From assembly GCF_003933745.1 (NCBI RefSeq), contig NZ_RSEB01000003.1, positions 744,001 to 808,000 on the forward strand: a stretch of DNA of 64,000 nucleotides, given 5' to 3'. Below are positions 7,263 through 16,165 of this stretch, one piece after another. How positions within the stretch are numbered: position 1 is the first letter of the stretch; each line of letters begins with the position of its first letter. The notes under the pieces are model-generated. The model did not search any database. It was not told the origin of the DNA and saw only the letters and a program-made list of their open reading frames with translations. This DNA comes from Glycomyces terrestris (GTDB lineage: Bacteria > Actinomycetota > Actinomycetes > Mycobacteriales > Micromonosporaceae). A program made the position numbers and the translations under genes.

Positions 7263-9494
7263 ATGAACAACCGCACCGCCGTGCGCTCCACCGCGCTCGG
7301 CTACCCGCGCATCGGATCGAACCGGGAGCTCAAGCGCGCGCTCGAGGCCCACTGGTCCGGCCGGCTCGACGCCGCCGGGCTCGAGCGGGCCGGCGCCGCC
7401 GTCCGCGCCGAGATGCTCGGCGACCTGTCCGTGCTCGACTCGGTCCCGACCGGCGTCTTCTCCTACTACGATCACGTGCTCGACACCGCGTTCGCGGTGG
7501 ACGCCGTCGCCCCGCGGCACCGGCGCGACGACGAGCTCGCCTCCTACTTCGCCGCCGCCCGCGGGGACGCCGCGGCCGCGCCGCTCGAGATGACGAAGTG
7601 GTTCGACACGAACTACCACTACCTCGTGCCCGAGATCGGCCCCTCGACCGCGTTCGCCGCCCGGCCGGGGAAGGCCGTCGCCGAGTTCCTGGAGGCGCGC
7701 GAGCGCGGTCTGGACGCCCGGCCGGTGCTCGTCGGGCCCGTCTCGTTCCTGCTGCTGGCGAAGCCCGCGGACGGCGCGCCGGAGGGCTTCCGGCCGCTCG
7801 ACCGCATCGGCGACCTCGTGGAGGTGTACGCCGAGATCCTCACCGCGCTGGGCCGGGCGGGGGCCGGGTTGATCCAGCTGGACGAGCCCGCGCTCGCGGC
7901 CGACCGCACCCCGGAGGAGCTCGCGGCCGTCGCGGCGGCGTACCGGCGGCTCGTCGGCACCGCGGAGATCCTGGTGGCCGGCGGGTACGGCCCGTTCGGG
8001 GAGTCGCTGCCGGTGCTCCTGGAGGCCGGGGTCGAGGGGATCGCCCTCGACCTGGTGCGCGGCCGGGCGGATCTCGATGCACTTGAGGCACTGGATGTTT
8101 CACGTGAAACATTCGTGGTCGCCGGGGTGGTCGACGGGCGCAACATCTGGCGCACCGACCTGGCGGCGGCCGCCCGGGACGTCGAGCGGGTCCGGGCCCT
8201 GACCGACCGGGTCGGGGTCGCCTCGTCCTCCTCGCTGCTGCACGTCCCGGTCGACCTCGCCGCCGAGACCGACCTCGCGCCGGAGCTGGCCGCGCGGCTC
8301 GCGTTCGCGCGCCAGAAGCTCGCCGAGATCGCCGCGCTCGCCGACCCGGACGGGCCGCGCGACGCGCGCCCGGCGGCCCCGGACGCCTGGCGGGACGCGT
8401 CGGTGCGGTCCCGGCTCGCCGGCCTCGGCGCGGACGCGGACCGCCGGGCGCCCTACGCCGAGCGCCGCGCCGCGCAGGCCGAGCGGGTGCCGCTGCCGCC
8501 GCTGCCGACGACCACGATCGGCTCGTTCCCGCAGACCGCGGAGCTGCGCCAGGCCCGCGCCGCCCACCGGCAGGGCCTCATGATCGACGCCGACTACCGC
8601 GCCCGCATGCGGGCCGAGGTCGCGGCCGTCATCGCGGAGCAGGAGCGGCTCGGCCTCGACGTCCTCGTCCACGGCGAGCCCGAGCGCAACGACATGGTGC
8701 AGTACTTCGCCGAGCAGCTCACCGGCTTCGCGACGACCGCGGCCGGGTGGGTGCAGTCGTACGGCTCGCGCTGCGTGCGGCCCCCGATCCTGTTCGGCGA
8801 CGTGGCCCGGACCGCGCCGATGACGGTGCCGTGGACCTCGTACGCGCAGTCGCTCACCGCGAAGCCGGTGAAGGGGATGCTCACCGGGCCGGTGACGATC
8901 CTGGCGTGGTCGTTCGTGCGCGACGACCAGCCGCTCGCCGACACCGCCGACCAGGTGGCGCTCGCCCTGCGCGACGAGGTGGCCGACCTCGAGGCGGCCG
9001 GGACGGCGATCATCCAGGTCGACGAGCCCGCGCTGCGCGAGCTGCTGCCGGTGCGGGCGGCCGGGCGCGCCGCCTACCGGGCGTGGGCGACGCGGGCGTT
9101 CCGGATCGCGACCGCCGGAGTGCGGCCGGACACCGCGATCCACACCCACCTCTGCTACTCCGAGTTCGGGGAGGTCATCGACGCGATCGCCGCGCTCGAC
9201 GCCGACGTCACCTCGATCGAGGCGTCCCGCTCGAAGATGGAGGTCCTCGCCGACCTCGACGGCGCCGCCTACCGGAGCGCGGTCGGGCCGGGCGTGTGGG
9301 ACATCCACTCCCCGCGCGTGCCGGACGCCGCCGAGATGGCCGCGGCGCTGCGCCTCGCCGTGGCCGCGCTCGGGCCCGACCGGGTGTGGGCCAACCCCGA
9401 CTGCGGGCTGAAGACCAGGCGCTACGAGGAGGTCCTGCCGGCGCTCGCGGGGCTCGTCGAGGCCGCGCGCCTCGTCCGCGCCGAGGCCGCCTAG
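7263..9494 (+). CDS. metE: Cobalamin-independent methionine synthase MetE
   Basis: 743-aa 5-methyltetrahydropteroyltriglutamate-homocysteine methyltransferase, the last step of methionine synthesis without B12. Two homologous barrels are evident, the second starting at TTTIGSFPQT (about residue 416). Zinc ligands fit the pattern His and Cys in IHTHLCYSEF (about 626-635) and Cys in NPDCGLKTR (about 711-719). Length matches the family. ATG 7263 is preceded by GAGGGAAC. Expression should be controlled by the riboswitch in its leader. The coding sequence also contains a perfect parS palindrome at VSRET (8096-8111). Confidence 0.95.
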   Translation: MNNRTAVRSTALGYPRIGSNRELKRALEAHWSGRLDAAGLERAGAAVRAEMLGDLSVLDSVPTGVFSYYDHVLDTAFAVDAVAPRHRRDDELASYFAAARGDAAAAPLEMTKWFDTNYHYLVPEIGPSTAFAARPGKAVAEFLEARERGLDARPVLVGPVSFLLLAKPADGAPEGFRPLDRIGDLVEVYAEILTALGRAGAGLIQLDEPALAADRTPEELAAVAAAYRRLVGTAEILVAGGYGPFGESLPVLLEAGVEGIALDLVRGRADLDALEALDVSRETFVVAGVVDGRNIWRTDLAAAARDVERVRALTDRVGVASSSSLLHVPVDLAAETDLAPELAARLAFARQKLAEIAALADPDGPRDARPAAPDAWRDASVRSRLAGLGADADRRAPYAERRAAQAERVPLPPLPTTTIGSFPQTAELRQARAAHRQGLMIDADYRARMRAEVAAVIAEQERLGLDVLVHGEPERNDMVQYFAEQLTGFATTAAGWVQSYGSRCVRPPILFGDVARTAPMTVPWTSYAQSLTAKPVKGMLTGPVTILAWSFVRDDQPLADTADQVALALRDEVADLEAAGTAIIQVDEPALRELLPVRAAGRAAYRAWATRAFRIATAGVRPDTAIHTHLCYSEFGEVIDAIAALDADVTSIEASRSKMEVLADLDGAAYRSAVGPGVWDIHSPRVPDAAEMAAALRLAVAALGPDRVWANPDCGLKTRRYEEVLPALAGLVEAARLVRAEAA
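8096..8111. other. parS: parS site (ParB-binding palindrome) inside metE
   Basis: TGTTTCACGTGAAACA, a perfect 16-bp palindrome identical to the consensus ParB-binding site. It encodes part of VSRETF in MetE. In actinomycetes parS sites cluster near oriC, so the window is probably in the origin-proximal part of the chromosome. Confidence 0.88.
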
Positions 9495-9502
9495 ACCGCG
9501 GC

Positions 9503-9550
9503 GCACCGGACCGCGCCTCCCGTTTCGCCCGGGATGCGCGGTCCGGGTGC
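9503..9550 (+). terminator. Terminator of metE
   Basis: Arms GCACCGGACCGCGC (9503-9516) and GCGCGGTCCGGGTGC (9536-9550) pair over 14 bp with one bulged G; an inner TCCCG/CGGGA pair extends the structure. Confidence 0.75.
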
Positions 9551-9590
9551 GTTGCGGCGGCCCGGTCCCGGAGCCACGTACCCTTGAGCC

Positions 9591-10763
9591 GTGGCGATGG
9601 ACAACTACCGCATCCTGACCGAGCCGGTGCACGGCGGCATGTCCGGCCTGGCGAAGGCCAGCGCGGACTGGCGGCGGCTCGCGCACAACGTCGAGGCGCT
9701 CGCGCGCGTCGCGGGCGTCCCGATGATGGCGATGGTCAAGGCCGACGCGTACGGGCACGGCATGGTGCCGGCCGCGCGGGTCGCCGTCGAGGCCGGGGCG
9801 GAGCGGCTCGGCGTGGTGACGCTCAAGGAGGCGTGGCAGCTGCGGCAGGCGCCGGGCCTGGGGTCGGCGCCGGTGATGGCGTTCTTCTTCGCGCCGGAGC
9901 AGCCGGGTCTCGCGGAGGTCGTGGGCGCCGGGATCGACCTCGGGGTGTCGTCGCTGGCGCAGCTGGAGGCCGCGGCCGCGGCGGGCGAGGCGGCGGGGTC
10001 GCCGGCGCGGATCCATCTCAAGGGCGACACGGGCATGTCGCGCGGCGGCGTGGCCGAGCACGAGTGGGAGCAGGCCGCCGAGGCGGCGGCGAAGTTCCAG
10101 GCCGCGGGGTCGGTCGCGGTGGTCGGCGCGTGGAGCCACCTGGCGTGCGCCGACGAGGTCGGGCACCCGGCGAACGCGGCGCAGAAGGCGTCGTTCGCGC
10201 GGTTCCTCGCGGCGGTGGCGGCGGCGGGCCTGGAGCCGGAGGTGCGGCACCTGGCGAACTCGGCCGCGCTCATCGCCGACCCGGAGACCCGCTTCGACCT
10301 GGTGCGGCCGGGGATCGCGCTGTACGGGTACAACCCGGTCCCGGACGTCCCGGTGGACCTGGTGCCGGTGCTCGAGGTGCGGTCGCAGGTGATGAGCGTC
10401 AAGCGGCTCCCGGCCGGGTCGGGGATCTCCTACGGCCACACGCACGTCCTGGAGCGGGACACGACCGTGGCGCTGGTGCCGCTCGGCTACGCGGACGGCG
10501 TGCCGCGGGCGGCGTCGAACCGGGCCGAGGTGTACCTGGCGGGGAAGCGGCGGCGCGTGATCGGGCGGATCTGCATGGACCAGTTCGTGGTCGACTGCGG
10601 CGACGACGCCGTGAAGACGGGCGAGCCGGTCGTGCTCATCGGCGCGGGGGAGCAGCACCCGGACGCGGACGAGTGGGCCGCGTGGGCCGGGACGATCCCG
10701 AACGACGTGCTGACGGGCCTCGGGGCCCGCATCCCCCGGCTGTGGAACCGGGGCCTGGAGTAG
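9591..10763 (+). CDS. alr: Alanine racemase
   Basis: 390-aa PLP enzyme converting L-Ala to D-Ala for peptidoglycan. The PLP-binding lysine is Lys50 in AMVKADAYGHG; the second catalytic residue is the tyrosine of GYADGVPR (about residue 300), and the ICMDQF strand follows. GTG 9591 or ATG 9597 are both possible; no clear Shine-Dalgarno separates them, and ACCCTTGAGCC upstream does not help. It heads the conserved actinobacterial order alr - alpha/beta hydrolase - tsaE - tsaB - rimI - tsaD. D-Ala supply also links it to the van locus 43 kb away. Confidence 0.93.
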   Translation: MAMDNYRILTEPVHGGMSGLAKASADWRRLAHNVEALARVAGVPMMAMVKADAYGHGMVPAARVAVEAGAERLGVVTLKEAWQLRQAPGLGSAPVMAFFFAPEQPGLAEVVGAGIDLGVSSLAQLEAAAAAGEAAGSPARIHLKGDTGMSRGGVAEHEWEQAAEAAAKFQAAGSVAVVGAWSHLACADEVGHPANAAQKASFARFLAAVAAAGLEPEVRHLANSAALIADPETRFDLVRPGIALYGYNPVPDVPVDLVPVLEVRSQVMSVKRLPAGSGISYGHTHVLERDTTVALVPLGYADGVPRAASNRAEVYLAGKRRRVIGRICMDQFVVDCGDDAVKTGEPVVLIGAGEQHPDADEWAAWAGTIPNDVLTGLGARIPRLWNRGLE

Positions 10764-10826
10764 CGCCGTCGGCCCGGGCATCGGCGCCCGGGACCCCTGA
10801 GACCCCTTGAGTGGCAGTGAGGTCGC

Positions 10827-12017
10827 ATGACTGAGAGGCAATCGGGCCGCGGTTCGCGGCGGGCGCGCGGCTGGACGCTGGCGGGCGGGATCACCGGCGG
10901 CATCGCGGTGGGCGCGGCGCTGGCGTACGGCGTGCCGGCGTACCTGGCGCGGCGCACCCGCGCGTCCTCGGCCGACCCGTACGCGCACGAGCCGTTCGAG
11001 ATGCCGCCGGTGAACTCGGTGCGGACCGTCGAGACCCGCGACGGCGCGTCGGTGCACGTGGAGACGGCGGGCCCGGAGGACGCGGACCTGACGGTGGTGC
11101 TCATCCACGGCTACATGCAGGACATGGGCACGTTCTACTTCCAGCGCAAGGCGATCGCGGACGCGGTGCGGGGCGGTCTGCGCCTGCGCGCGGTCCTGTA
11201 CGACCAGCCCGGGCACGGCCGCTCGGGCGGCCTGGTGCGCACCGAGTACTCGATCGACGACCTGGCCGAGATCCTGCGGGACGTGCTCGACGCGGTGGCG
11301 CCAGAGGGGCCGCTGGTGCTCGCCGGGCACTCGATGGGCGGCATGACGGTGATGGCGTACGCGCGCCTGTTCCCGGAGGAGTTCCGGGAGCGGGTCAAGG
11401 GCGTGGCGTTCCTGTCGACGAGCGCGGCCGGGCTCGACACGGTGGAGACGAAGCCGATGCGGGCGCTGCGGCGGCTGAGGCGCACCGTGCTGCCGATGCT
11501 CCAGCAGGTGGCGGGCTGGACGCCGGACCTCATCGACCGCTCGCGGCTCCTCGCCGGGGACCTCGGGTGGCTGCTGACGCGCAAGGCCGCGTTCCGGGCC
11601 CCGAACCCGCCCGGGTCGATCGTGACGCTGGTCGAGCGCATGAACCGGCGCGTGTCGATCCAGTCGATCGTGGGGTACGCGCGCGCTATCCTCGACCACG
11701 ACGCGACGGCGGTGCTCCCGCAGTTCAAGGGCCTGCCGATCCTGGTGGCGGTCGGCGACGGGGACCCGTTGACGCCGCCGGCGCACTCGCGGCGGCTCGC
11801 GGAGGCGCTGCCGGGGTCGCGATTGGAGCTCATAGCCGAGGCGGGGCACTCGCCGCAGCTGGAGTACCCTGGTGAAATCTCACAACTGTTGTTGGAGATG
11901 ATCGACAAAGTCGCGGCCGAGATCGGTGACGGTTCGCTGCGCCCGGGGACCGCCGGCCCGGAGGCCGGCCCTGAGCGCCGCCGCAGCTGGAAGCCGTTCT
12001 CGCGCCACCTTCCGTAG
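10827..12017 (+). CDS. Membrane-anchored alpha/beta hydrolase
   Basis: 396-aa alpha/beta hydrolase-fold protein. A basic N-terminus is followed by one hydrophobic segment (about 16-42, Gly/Ala-rich), suggesting a membrane anchor. The oxyanion region HGY (about 94-96), nucleophile Ser in GHSMGG (about 168), acid Asp in GDGDPLTPP (about 310) and His in AGHSPQ (about 340) complete the triad. The Arg/Pro-rich tail is likely disordered. Proteins of this type sit between alr and tsaE in many actinomycetes; their substrate is not known. It could be an esterase, lipase or epoxide hydrolase-like enzyme. Confidence 0.85.
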   Translation: MTERQSGRGSRRARGWTLAGGITGGIAVGAALAYGVPAYLARRTRASSADPYAHEPFEMPPVNSVRTVETRDGASVHVETAGPEDADLTVVLIHGYMQDMGTFYFQRKAIADAVRGGLRLRAVLYDQPGHGRSGGLVRTEYSIDDLAEILRDVLDAVAPEGPLVLAGHSMGGMTVMAYARLFPEEFRERVKGVAFLSTSAAGLDTVETKPMRALRRLRRTVLPMLQQVAGWTPDLIDRSRLLAGDLGWLLTRKAAFRAPNPPGSIVTLVERMNRRVSIQSIVGYARAILDHDATAVLPQFKGLPILVAVGDGDPLTPPAHSRRLAEALPGSRLELIAEAGHSPQLEYPGEISQLLLEMIDKVAAEIGDGSLRPGTAGPEAGPERRRSWKPFSRHLP

Positions 12018-12077
12018 ACGAAGGCCGAGTCAGACACGGGCGCCGGCGTGCCGCCGGCCGCAGAAGAGGAGTGAGAC

Positions 12078-12554
12078 GTGAGGCTGACGCTCCAGACAGC
12101 CGGAGACACCCACGAGTTCGGGCTGCGCCTGGCCGCGGTCCTGCGCCCCGGCGACCTCGTGATCCTCACCGGCCCGCTCGGGGCCGGGAAGACGGCCCTG
12201 ACGCAGGGCATCGGCGCCGGGCTCGGCGTCGAGGGGCGCATCACCAGCCCCACCTTCGTGATCGCGCGCACGCACCGCGCCGGCGCCGCCGGCGTCCCGC
12301 TCGTGCACGTCGACGCGTACCGGCTGGAGACCCTCGACGAGCTCGACGACCTCGACCTGGACACCGACGTGGAGGCTGCGGTCACCGTCGTCGAGTGGGG
12401 CGCGGGCCTGGCCGAGCGGCTCGCGGAGTCGCACCTGGAGATCGCGATCGAGCGCCGCGCGGACGAGGTCCGCGAGGCGGTCCTGCACGCGCGCGGCGGC
12501 GACTGGGCCGCGCGGCTCGCGTCCCTCGACCTGCCGGTGGTCTCGGCCGCATGA
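12078..12554 (+). CDS. tsaE: tRNA threonylcarbamoyladenosine biosynthesis ATPase TsaE
   Basis: 158-aa P-loop ATPase acting with TsaB and TsaD in forming t6A at position 37 of ANN-decoding tRNAs. The Walker A GPLGAGKT lies at about residues 32-39, the ITSPTF switch follows at about 55, and HVDAYRLE and VVEWG are typical TsaE strands. The GTG start is preceded by AGAAGAGGAG. The stop overlaps the tsaB start (ATGA), so the genes are translationally coupled. Confidence 0.93.
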   Translation: MRLTLQTAGDTHEFGLRLAAVLRPGDLVILTGPLGAGKTALTQGIGAGLGVEGRITSPTFVIARTHRAGAAGVPLVHVDAYRLETLDELDDLDLDTDVEAAVTVVEWGAGLAERLAESHLEIAIERRADEVREAVLHARGGDWAARLASLDLPVVSAA

Positions 12555-13192
12555 GAGTCCTCGCCCTCGACACCTCCACCAGCGCCGTCCAGGCCGCGCT
12601 CGTCGACCTCGAAGACGACGAGCTGTTCCTGACCTCGTTCCGGCGCGAGATCGACTCGCGCGGGCACGTGGAGAAGCTCGGCCCGTTCATCGAGGCGTGC
12701 CTTCAGGATGCGGGCCGCACCGCGAAGGACGTCGACGCGGTCGTCGCCGGCGTCGGCCCCGGCCCGTTCACCGGCCTGCGGGTCGGGATGGTCACGGCCG
12801 CGGCGTTCGCCGACGGCGCGGGCGTCCCGGTGTACGGGGTGTGCTCGCTCGACGGGATCGGCGGGAACACGCGCGGCCGGGCGCTCGTCGCCACCGACGC
12901 GCGCCGCAAGGAGGTCTACTGGGCCGTCTACGAGGACGGGGTCCGCGAAGGCGAACCGCAGGTCGGCAAGCCCGCCGACCTCCCCGAGACCGGCGCGGAC
13001 TACGCGATCGGCGAGGGCGCGTCGATGTACGCCGACCAGCTCGCGGTCCAGGCCGAGACCGAACCGGTCTACCCGGACCTGGTGAAGCTCGTCGAGCTCG
13101 CCGCGCCGCGGCTGCTCGCGGGCGCGCCGTCCGAGCAGCTGACGCCCCTGTACCTGCGCCGCCCCGACGCGCAGGCCGCCGGCGGGAAGTGA
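12551..13192 (+). CDS. tsaB: tRNA threonylcarbamoyladenosine biosynthesis protein TsaB
   Basis: 213-aa ASKHA-fold partner of TsaD. The N-terminal MRVLALDTST strand and the GVGPGPFTGLRVG loop (about 68-80) are diagnostic; the catalytic metal histidines of TsaD are absent, as expected for the non-catalytic subunit. ATG 12551 overlaps the tsaE stop. The C-terminus ends in the short PLYLRRPDAQ segment common to TsaB. GTGA at the end overlaps a possible alternative rimI start. Confidence 0.92.
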   Translation: MRVLALDTSTSAVQAALVDLEDDELFLTSFRREIDSRGHVEKLGPFIEACLQDAGRTAKDVDAVVAGVGPGPFTGLRVGMVTAAAFADGAGVPVYGVCSLDGIGGNTRGRALVATDARRKEVYWAVYEDGVREGEPQVGKPADLPETGADYAIGEGASMYADQLAVQAETEPVYPDLVKLVELAAPRLLAGAPSEQLTPLYLRRPDAQAAGGK

Positions 13193-13245
13193 CGCGCGCG
13201 GACGCGGCGGCCGGGCCCCGGCCCGGCGTGGTACAGCTTGACGTG

Positions 13246-13701
13246 ATGAACGGTGACTTGAGGATCGAGCGGGTGCGCTGGTGGCACCTGTCCGCGCTGG
13301 CGCGGATGGAGGCCGCGATCTTCGGGCCCGAGGCGTGGAGCGAGGGCGTGCTGTGGTCCGAGCTCGCGGCCGGGCACGACTACCGGGCCGTGTTCGACCG
13401 CGCCGCGGGCGACCGGATCGCCGGGTACGCGGGCGCCGCGTTCGCCGACGCGGAGGCGTGGATCAACAACATCGCCGTCGACGAGGCGTACCGGCGCCGC
13501 GGCGTCGCCCGGATGCTCATGGACGACCTGATCGCGCGGGCCCGCGCGGGCGGCGCGAAGTCGGTGTTCCTGGAGGTCGCGGTCGACAACGTCCCGGCCC
13601 AGCGGCTGTACGACGGCTACGGTTTCTACGGCATCGGCGTGCGCAAGAACTACTACCAGCACACCGGCACCGATGCCGCGGTGATGAGGATGGACCTGTG
13701 A
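13246..13701 (+). CDS. rimI: Ribosomal-protein-alanine N-acetyltransferase RimI
   Basis: 151-aa GNAT acetyltransferase. It begins with the RimI-typical [14 protein letters not shown], has the acetyl-CoA loop [10 protein letters not shown] (about 84-93) and the C-terminal motif [23 protein letters not shown]. Its usual substrate is the N-terminus of ribosomal protein S18, though actinobacterial enzymes may be broader. ATG 13246 gives the family length; GTG 13189, overlapping the tsaB stop, would add 19 Ala/Pro-rich residues without family support. The stop overlaps the tsaD GTG. Confidence 0.9.
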   Translation: MNGDLRIERVRWWHLSALARMEAAIFGPEAWSEGVLWSELAAGHDYRAVFDRAAGDRIAGYAGAAFADAEAWINNIAVDEAYRRRGVARMLMDDLIARARAGGAKSVFLEVAVDNVPAQRLYDGYGFYGIGVRKNYYQHTGTDAAVMRMDL

Positions 13702-14756
13702 AGAACGAACCTGTGGTACTCGGCATCGAGACCTCCTGCGACGAGACCGGCGTCGGGATCGTGCGTGGGCACGAGCTGCTCGCCGACGCCGTCGCGTCCT
13801 CGGTCGAGGAGCACGCGCGCTTCGGCGGCGTCGTCCCCGAGGTCGCCTCGCGCGCGCACCTGGAGGCGATGGTGCCGACGGTGCAGCGGGCCCTGGACGA
13901 CGCCGGCGTGACCCTCGCCGACCTCGACGGCATCGCCGTCACCGCCGGCCCGGGCCTGGCCGGGGCGCTCATGGTCGGCGTCGGCGCCGCGAAGGCGTAC
14001 TCGATCGCCACCGGCGTGCCGATCTACGGCGTCAACCACCTGAGCGCGCACATCGCGGTCGACACGCTCGAGAACGGGCCGATCCCCGAGCCCGCGATCG
14101 GGCTCCTCGTGTCCGGCGGGCACTCCACGATCATGATGGTCGAGGACCTCGCCGGGAAGGTCACGCAGCTGGGCGCCAGCATCGACGACGCCGCGGGCGA
14201 GGCGTTCGACAAGGTCGCGCGCCTGCTCGGGCTGCCGTTCCCCGGCGGGCCGTACATCGACCGGGCCGCGAAGGAGGGCGACCGGGCGTTCGTCGAGTTC
14301 CCGCGCGGGCTCTCGGCCGCGAAGGACATGGAGAAGCACCGCTACGACTTCTCGTTCTCGGGGCTCAAGACCGCGGTCGCGCGCTGGATCGAGGCGCGCC
14401 GCGCCGACGGCGAGGACGTGCCCGTGAACGACGTCGCGGCCGCGTTCCAGGAGGCCGTGTGCGACGTCCTCACCCGCAAGGCGATCCTGGCCGCGAAGGA
14501 GCACGGCGTCGAGACGATCCTCCTCGGCGGCGGCGTCGCGGCCAACTCGCGCCTGCGCGGCCTCGCGACCGAGCGCGCCGAGGCGGCCGGCCTGACGCTG
14601 CGCTACCCGCGGCCGAAGCTGTGCACCGACAACGGCGCCATGGTCGCGGCCCTCGGCTCGCACCTCGTCGCCGCCGGCGTCGCCCCGTCCACGATCGACT
14701 TCCCGGCGAACTCGTCGATGGACGTCGAGGTCGTCAGCCTCGCGAACTCGCTGTAA
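13698..14756 (+). CDS. tsaD: tRNA N6-adenosine threonylcarbamoyltransferase TsaD
   Basis: 352-aa catalytic subunit transferring threonylcarbamoyl to A37 of tRNA. The metal-binding motif HLSAH (about 113-117), the [10 protein letters not shown] start, the GGHS phosphate loop (about 139-142), GEAFDK and the [12 protein letters not shown] segment (about 274-285) are all intact. The GTG start overlaps the rimI stop by 4 nt. It closes the alr-tsa block. Confidence 0.95.
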   Translation: MKNEPVVLGIETSCDETGVGIVRGHELLADAVASSVEEHARFGGVVPEVASRAHLEAMVPTVQRALDDAGVTLADLDGIAVTAGPGLAGALMVGVGAAKAYSIATGVPIYGVNHLSAHIAVDTLENGPIPEPAIGLLVSGGHSTIMMVEDLAGKVTQLGASIDDAAGEAFDKVARLLGLPFPGGPYIDRAAKEGDRAFVEFPRGLSAAKDMEKHRYDFSFSGLKTAVARWIEARRADGEDVPVNDVAAAFQEAVCDVLTRKAILAAKEHGVETILLGGGVAANSRLRGLATERAEAAGLTLRYPRPKLCTDNGAMVAALGSHLVAAGVAPSTIDFPANSSMDVEVVSLANSL

Positions 14757-14794
14757 GCCCGCGGATGTCGGTCCCCGGCGCTACCGTGACCGGC

Positions 14795-15352
14795 ATGACC
14801 GACACTCCGTGGGAACCGCCGCTGGCGGGAACCGAGTCCGAACACCTCCTGGCGATGCTCGAACGGCTGCGCACGACCTTCCGCTGGAAGGCCGACGGCC
14901 TCGACGCCGCCGGCCTGAACGCCCGCGTCGGCGCCTCCGCGCTCACCATCGGGGGCCTGCTCAAGCACCTCGCGCGCGTCGAGGACGTCACCTTCGCCTG
15001 GAAGATGCGCGGCGAGAGCCCGGGCGAGCCCTGGGTCTCGGCGCCGCTCGACGACAGCGACGCGTGGGAGTTCGCCTCCGCGGCCGACGACAGCCCCGAG
15101 TACCTGTACGGGCTGTGGGACGCGGCGGTCGCGCGCTCCCGCGAGCGCCTCGCCGCGATCACCGCCGACGGCGGCCTCGACCAGCCCGCCCACTGGGAGT
15201 GGCCCGGCCGCGGCCACTTCAGCGTCCGCCGCGTCGTCTGCGACCTCATCGAGGAGTACGGCCGCCACACCGGCCACTGCGACCTCCTCCGCGAAGCCGT
15301 CGACGGCCGCGTCGGCGAGGACCCGCCCGAGGGCTGGACCCCGCGCTCCTGA
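14795..15352 (+). CDS. DinB-family (DUF664-like) putative metal-dependent protein
   Basis: 185-aa four-helix-bundle protein of the DinB/DUF664 group. The first metal-type histidine is in LLKHLARVE (about residue 57), and the C-terminal pair in EEYGRHTGHCD (about 161-165). Members include thiol-dependent (mycothiol or bacillithiol) transferases, but most are uncharacterised. ATG 14795 sits 7 nt after TACCGT, a plausible leaderless -10. The gene stands alone between tsaD and a nucleotidyltransferase. Confidence 0.8.
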   Translation: MTDTPWEPPLAGTESEHLLAMLERLRTTFRWKADGLDAAGLNARVGASALTIGGLLKHLARVEDVTFAWKMRGESPGEPWVSAPLDDSDAWEFASAADDSPEYLYGLWDAAVARSRERLAAITADGGLDQPAHWEWPGRGHFSVRRVVCDLIEEYGRHTGHCDLLREAVDGRVGEDPPEGWTPRS

Positions 15353-15391
15353 CCCCGGTACCGTTGCGGGTCAACCGGAAGGGAGCACCCG

Positions 15392-16165
15392 ATGAGCACC
15401 GGCCCGCAGCGGCTCGCCGCCGCCCTCGACGCATGGGCCCTCGCCGTCGACTGGATCGAATGGGTCGAACTCGGCGGCTCCCTCGGCCGCGGCGCGGGCG
15501 ACGAGCTCTCCGACGTCGACGCGGGGATCGGCGTGACCGACTTGGCCGAGGACGACCCGCGCATCGGCGAGGCGCTCACCGCGATCAGCGGCTTCGCCCC
15601 GGTCGCGGCCACCTTGCGCCAGCGGCTCGGCGACCTCGTCCACCTCGTCTGCGTCTACCGGGACGGCCGCCAGCTCAGCCTCGTCGTCTTCGACGCCGCG
15701 GCCCGCGCCGGCCTGCCCCCGCAGTCCACCGCCACCGTCGACAAGACCGGCCGCCTCGCCGCGCCCCTCGACCCGGCCCGCTGGACCCCCGACGCCGCCA
15801 CCCGCCGCGAATGGGCGTTCCTCGCCTGGATCGCCCTCGGCGACGCCGCCCGCCACGCCTATCGCGCCCACCCCTGGCGTGCGCTCCGCTCCCTCACCGA
15901 GGCCCGCGACCACCTCTGGCAGCTCCACGCCGCCGCCCTCGGCCTCCCCTATCCCGCGTTCGGCGCGGTCACCGCCGAGAACGCCGAAGCCGAACCGCCG
16001 CAAGGCATCGAGGCCACCCACCCCGCGACCCTGACGCCCCCGGACCTCCACCGGGCCCTGAACGCCCTCGCCGAACTCCTCGCACCCCACACCACCCCGG
16101 ACCTGCAAGCCCTACCAGCGGCGATCCGCCCCCGCCTGGACCTGCTCGACCCGAGCTGCGACTAG
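15392..16165 (+). CDS. Nucleotidyltransferase-domain protein (aminoglycoside adenylyltransferase-like)
   Basis: 257-aa protein with the polymerase-beta nucleotidyltransferase signature GGSLGRG (28-34) followed by SDVD (40-43), whose two acidic residues bind metal. A helical C-terminal domain with the RHAYRAHPWRAL segment follows. Such proteins resemble AadE/AAD(6) enzymes and MNT-type proteins, but the substrate cannot be inferred. ATG 15392 is preceded by GGAAGGGAG. The gene is convergent with the toxin operon and shares its last CTAG with that operon's last stop, so both stops come from one palindrome. Confidence 0.75.
   Translation: MSTGPQRLAAALDAWALAVDWIEWVELGGSLGRGAGDELSDVDAGIGVTDLAEDDPRIGEALTAISGFAPVAATLRQRLGDLVHLVCVYRDGRQLSLVVFDAAARAGLPPQSTATVDKTGRLAAPLDPARWTPDAATRREWAFLAWIALGDAARHAYRAHPWRALRSLTEARDHLWQLHAAALGLPYPAFGAVTAENAEAEPPQGIEATHPATLTPPDLHRALNALAELLAPHTTPDLQALPAAIRPRLDLLDPSCD

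Noticed and set aside
8100-11849. 1249-aa minus-strand open frame across metE, alr and the hydrolase
   Set aside because: Arg/His-rich GC artefact spanning several real genes on the other strand.
13189-13245. GTG start for rimI overlapping the tsaB stop
   Set aside because: Adds 19 residues not found in the family; possible but less likely than ATG 13246.
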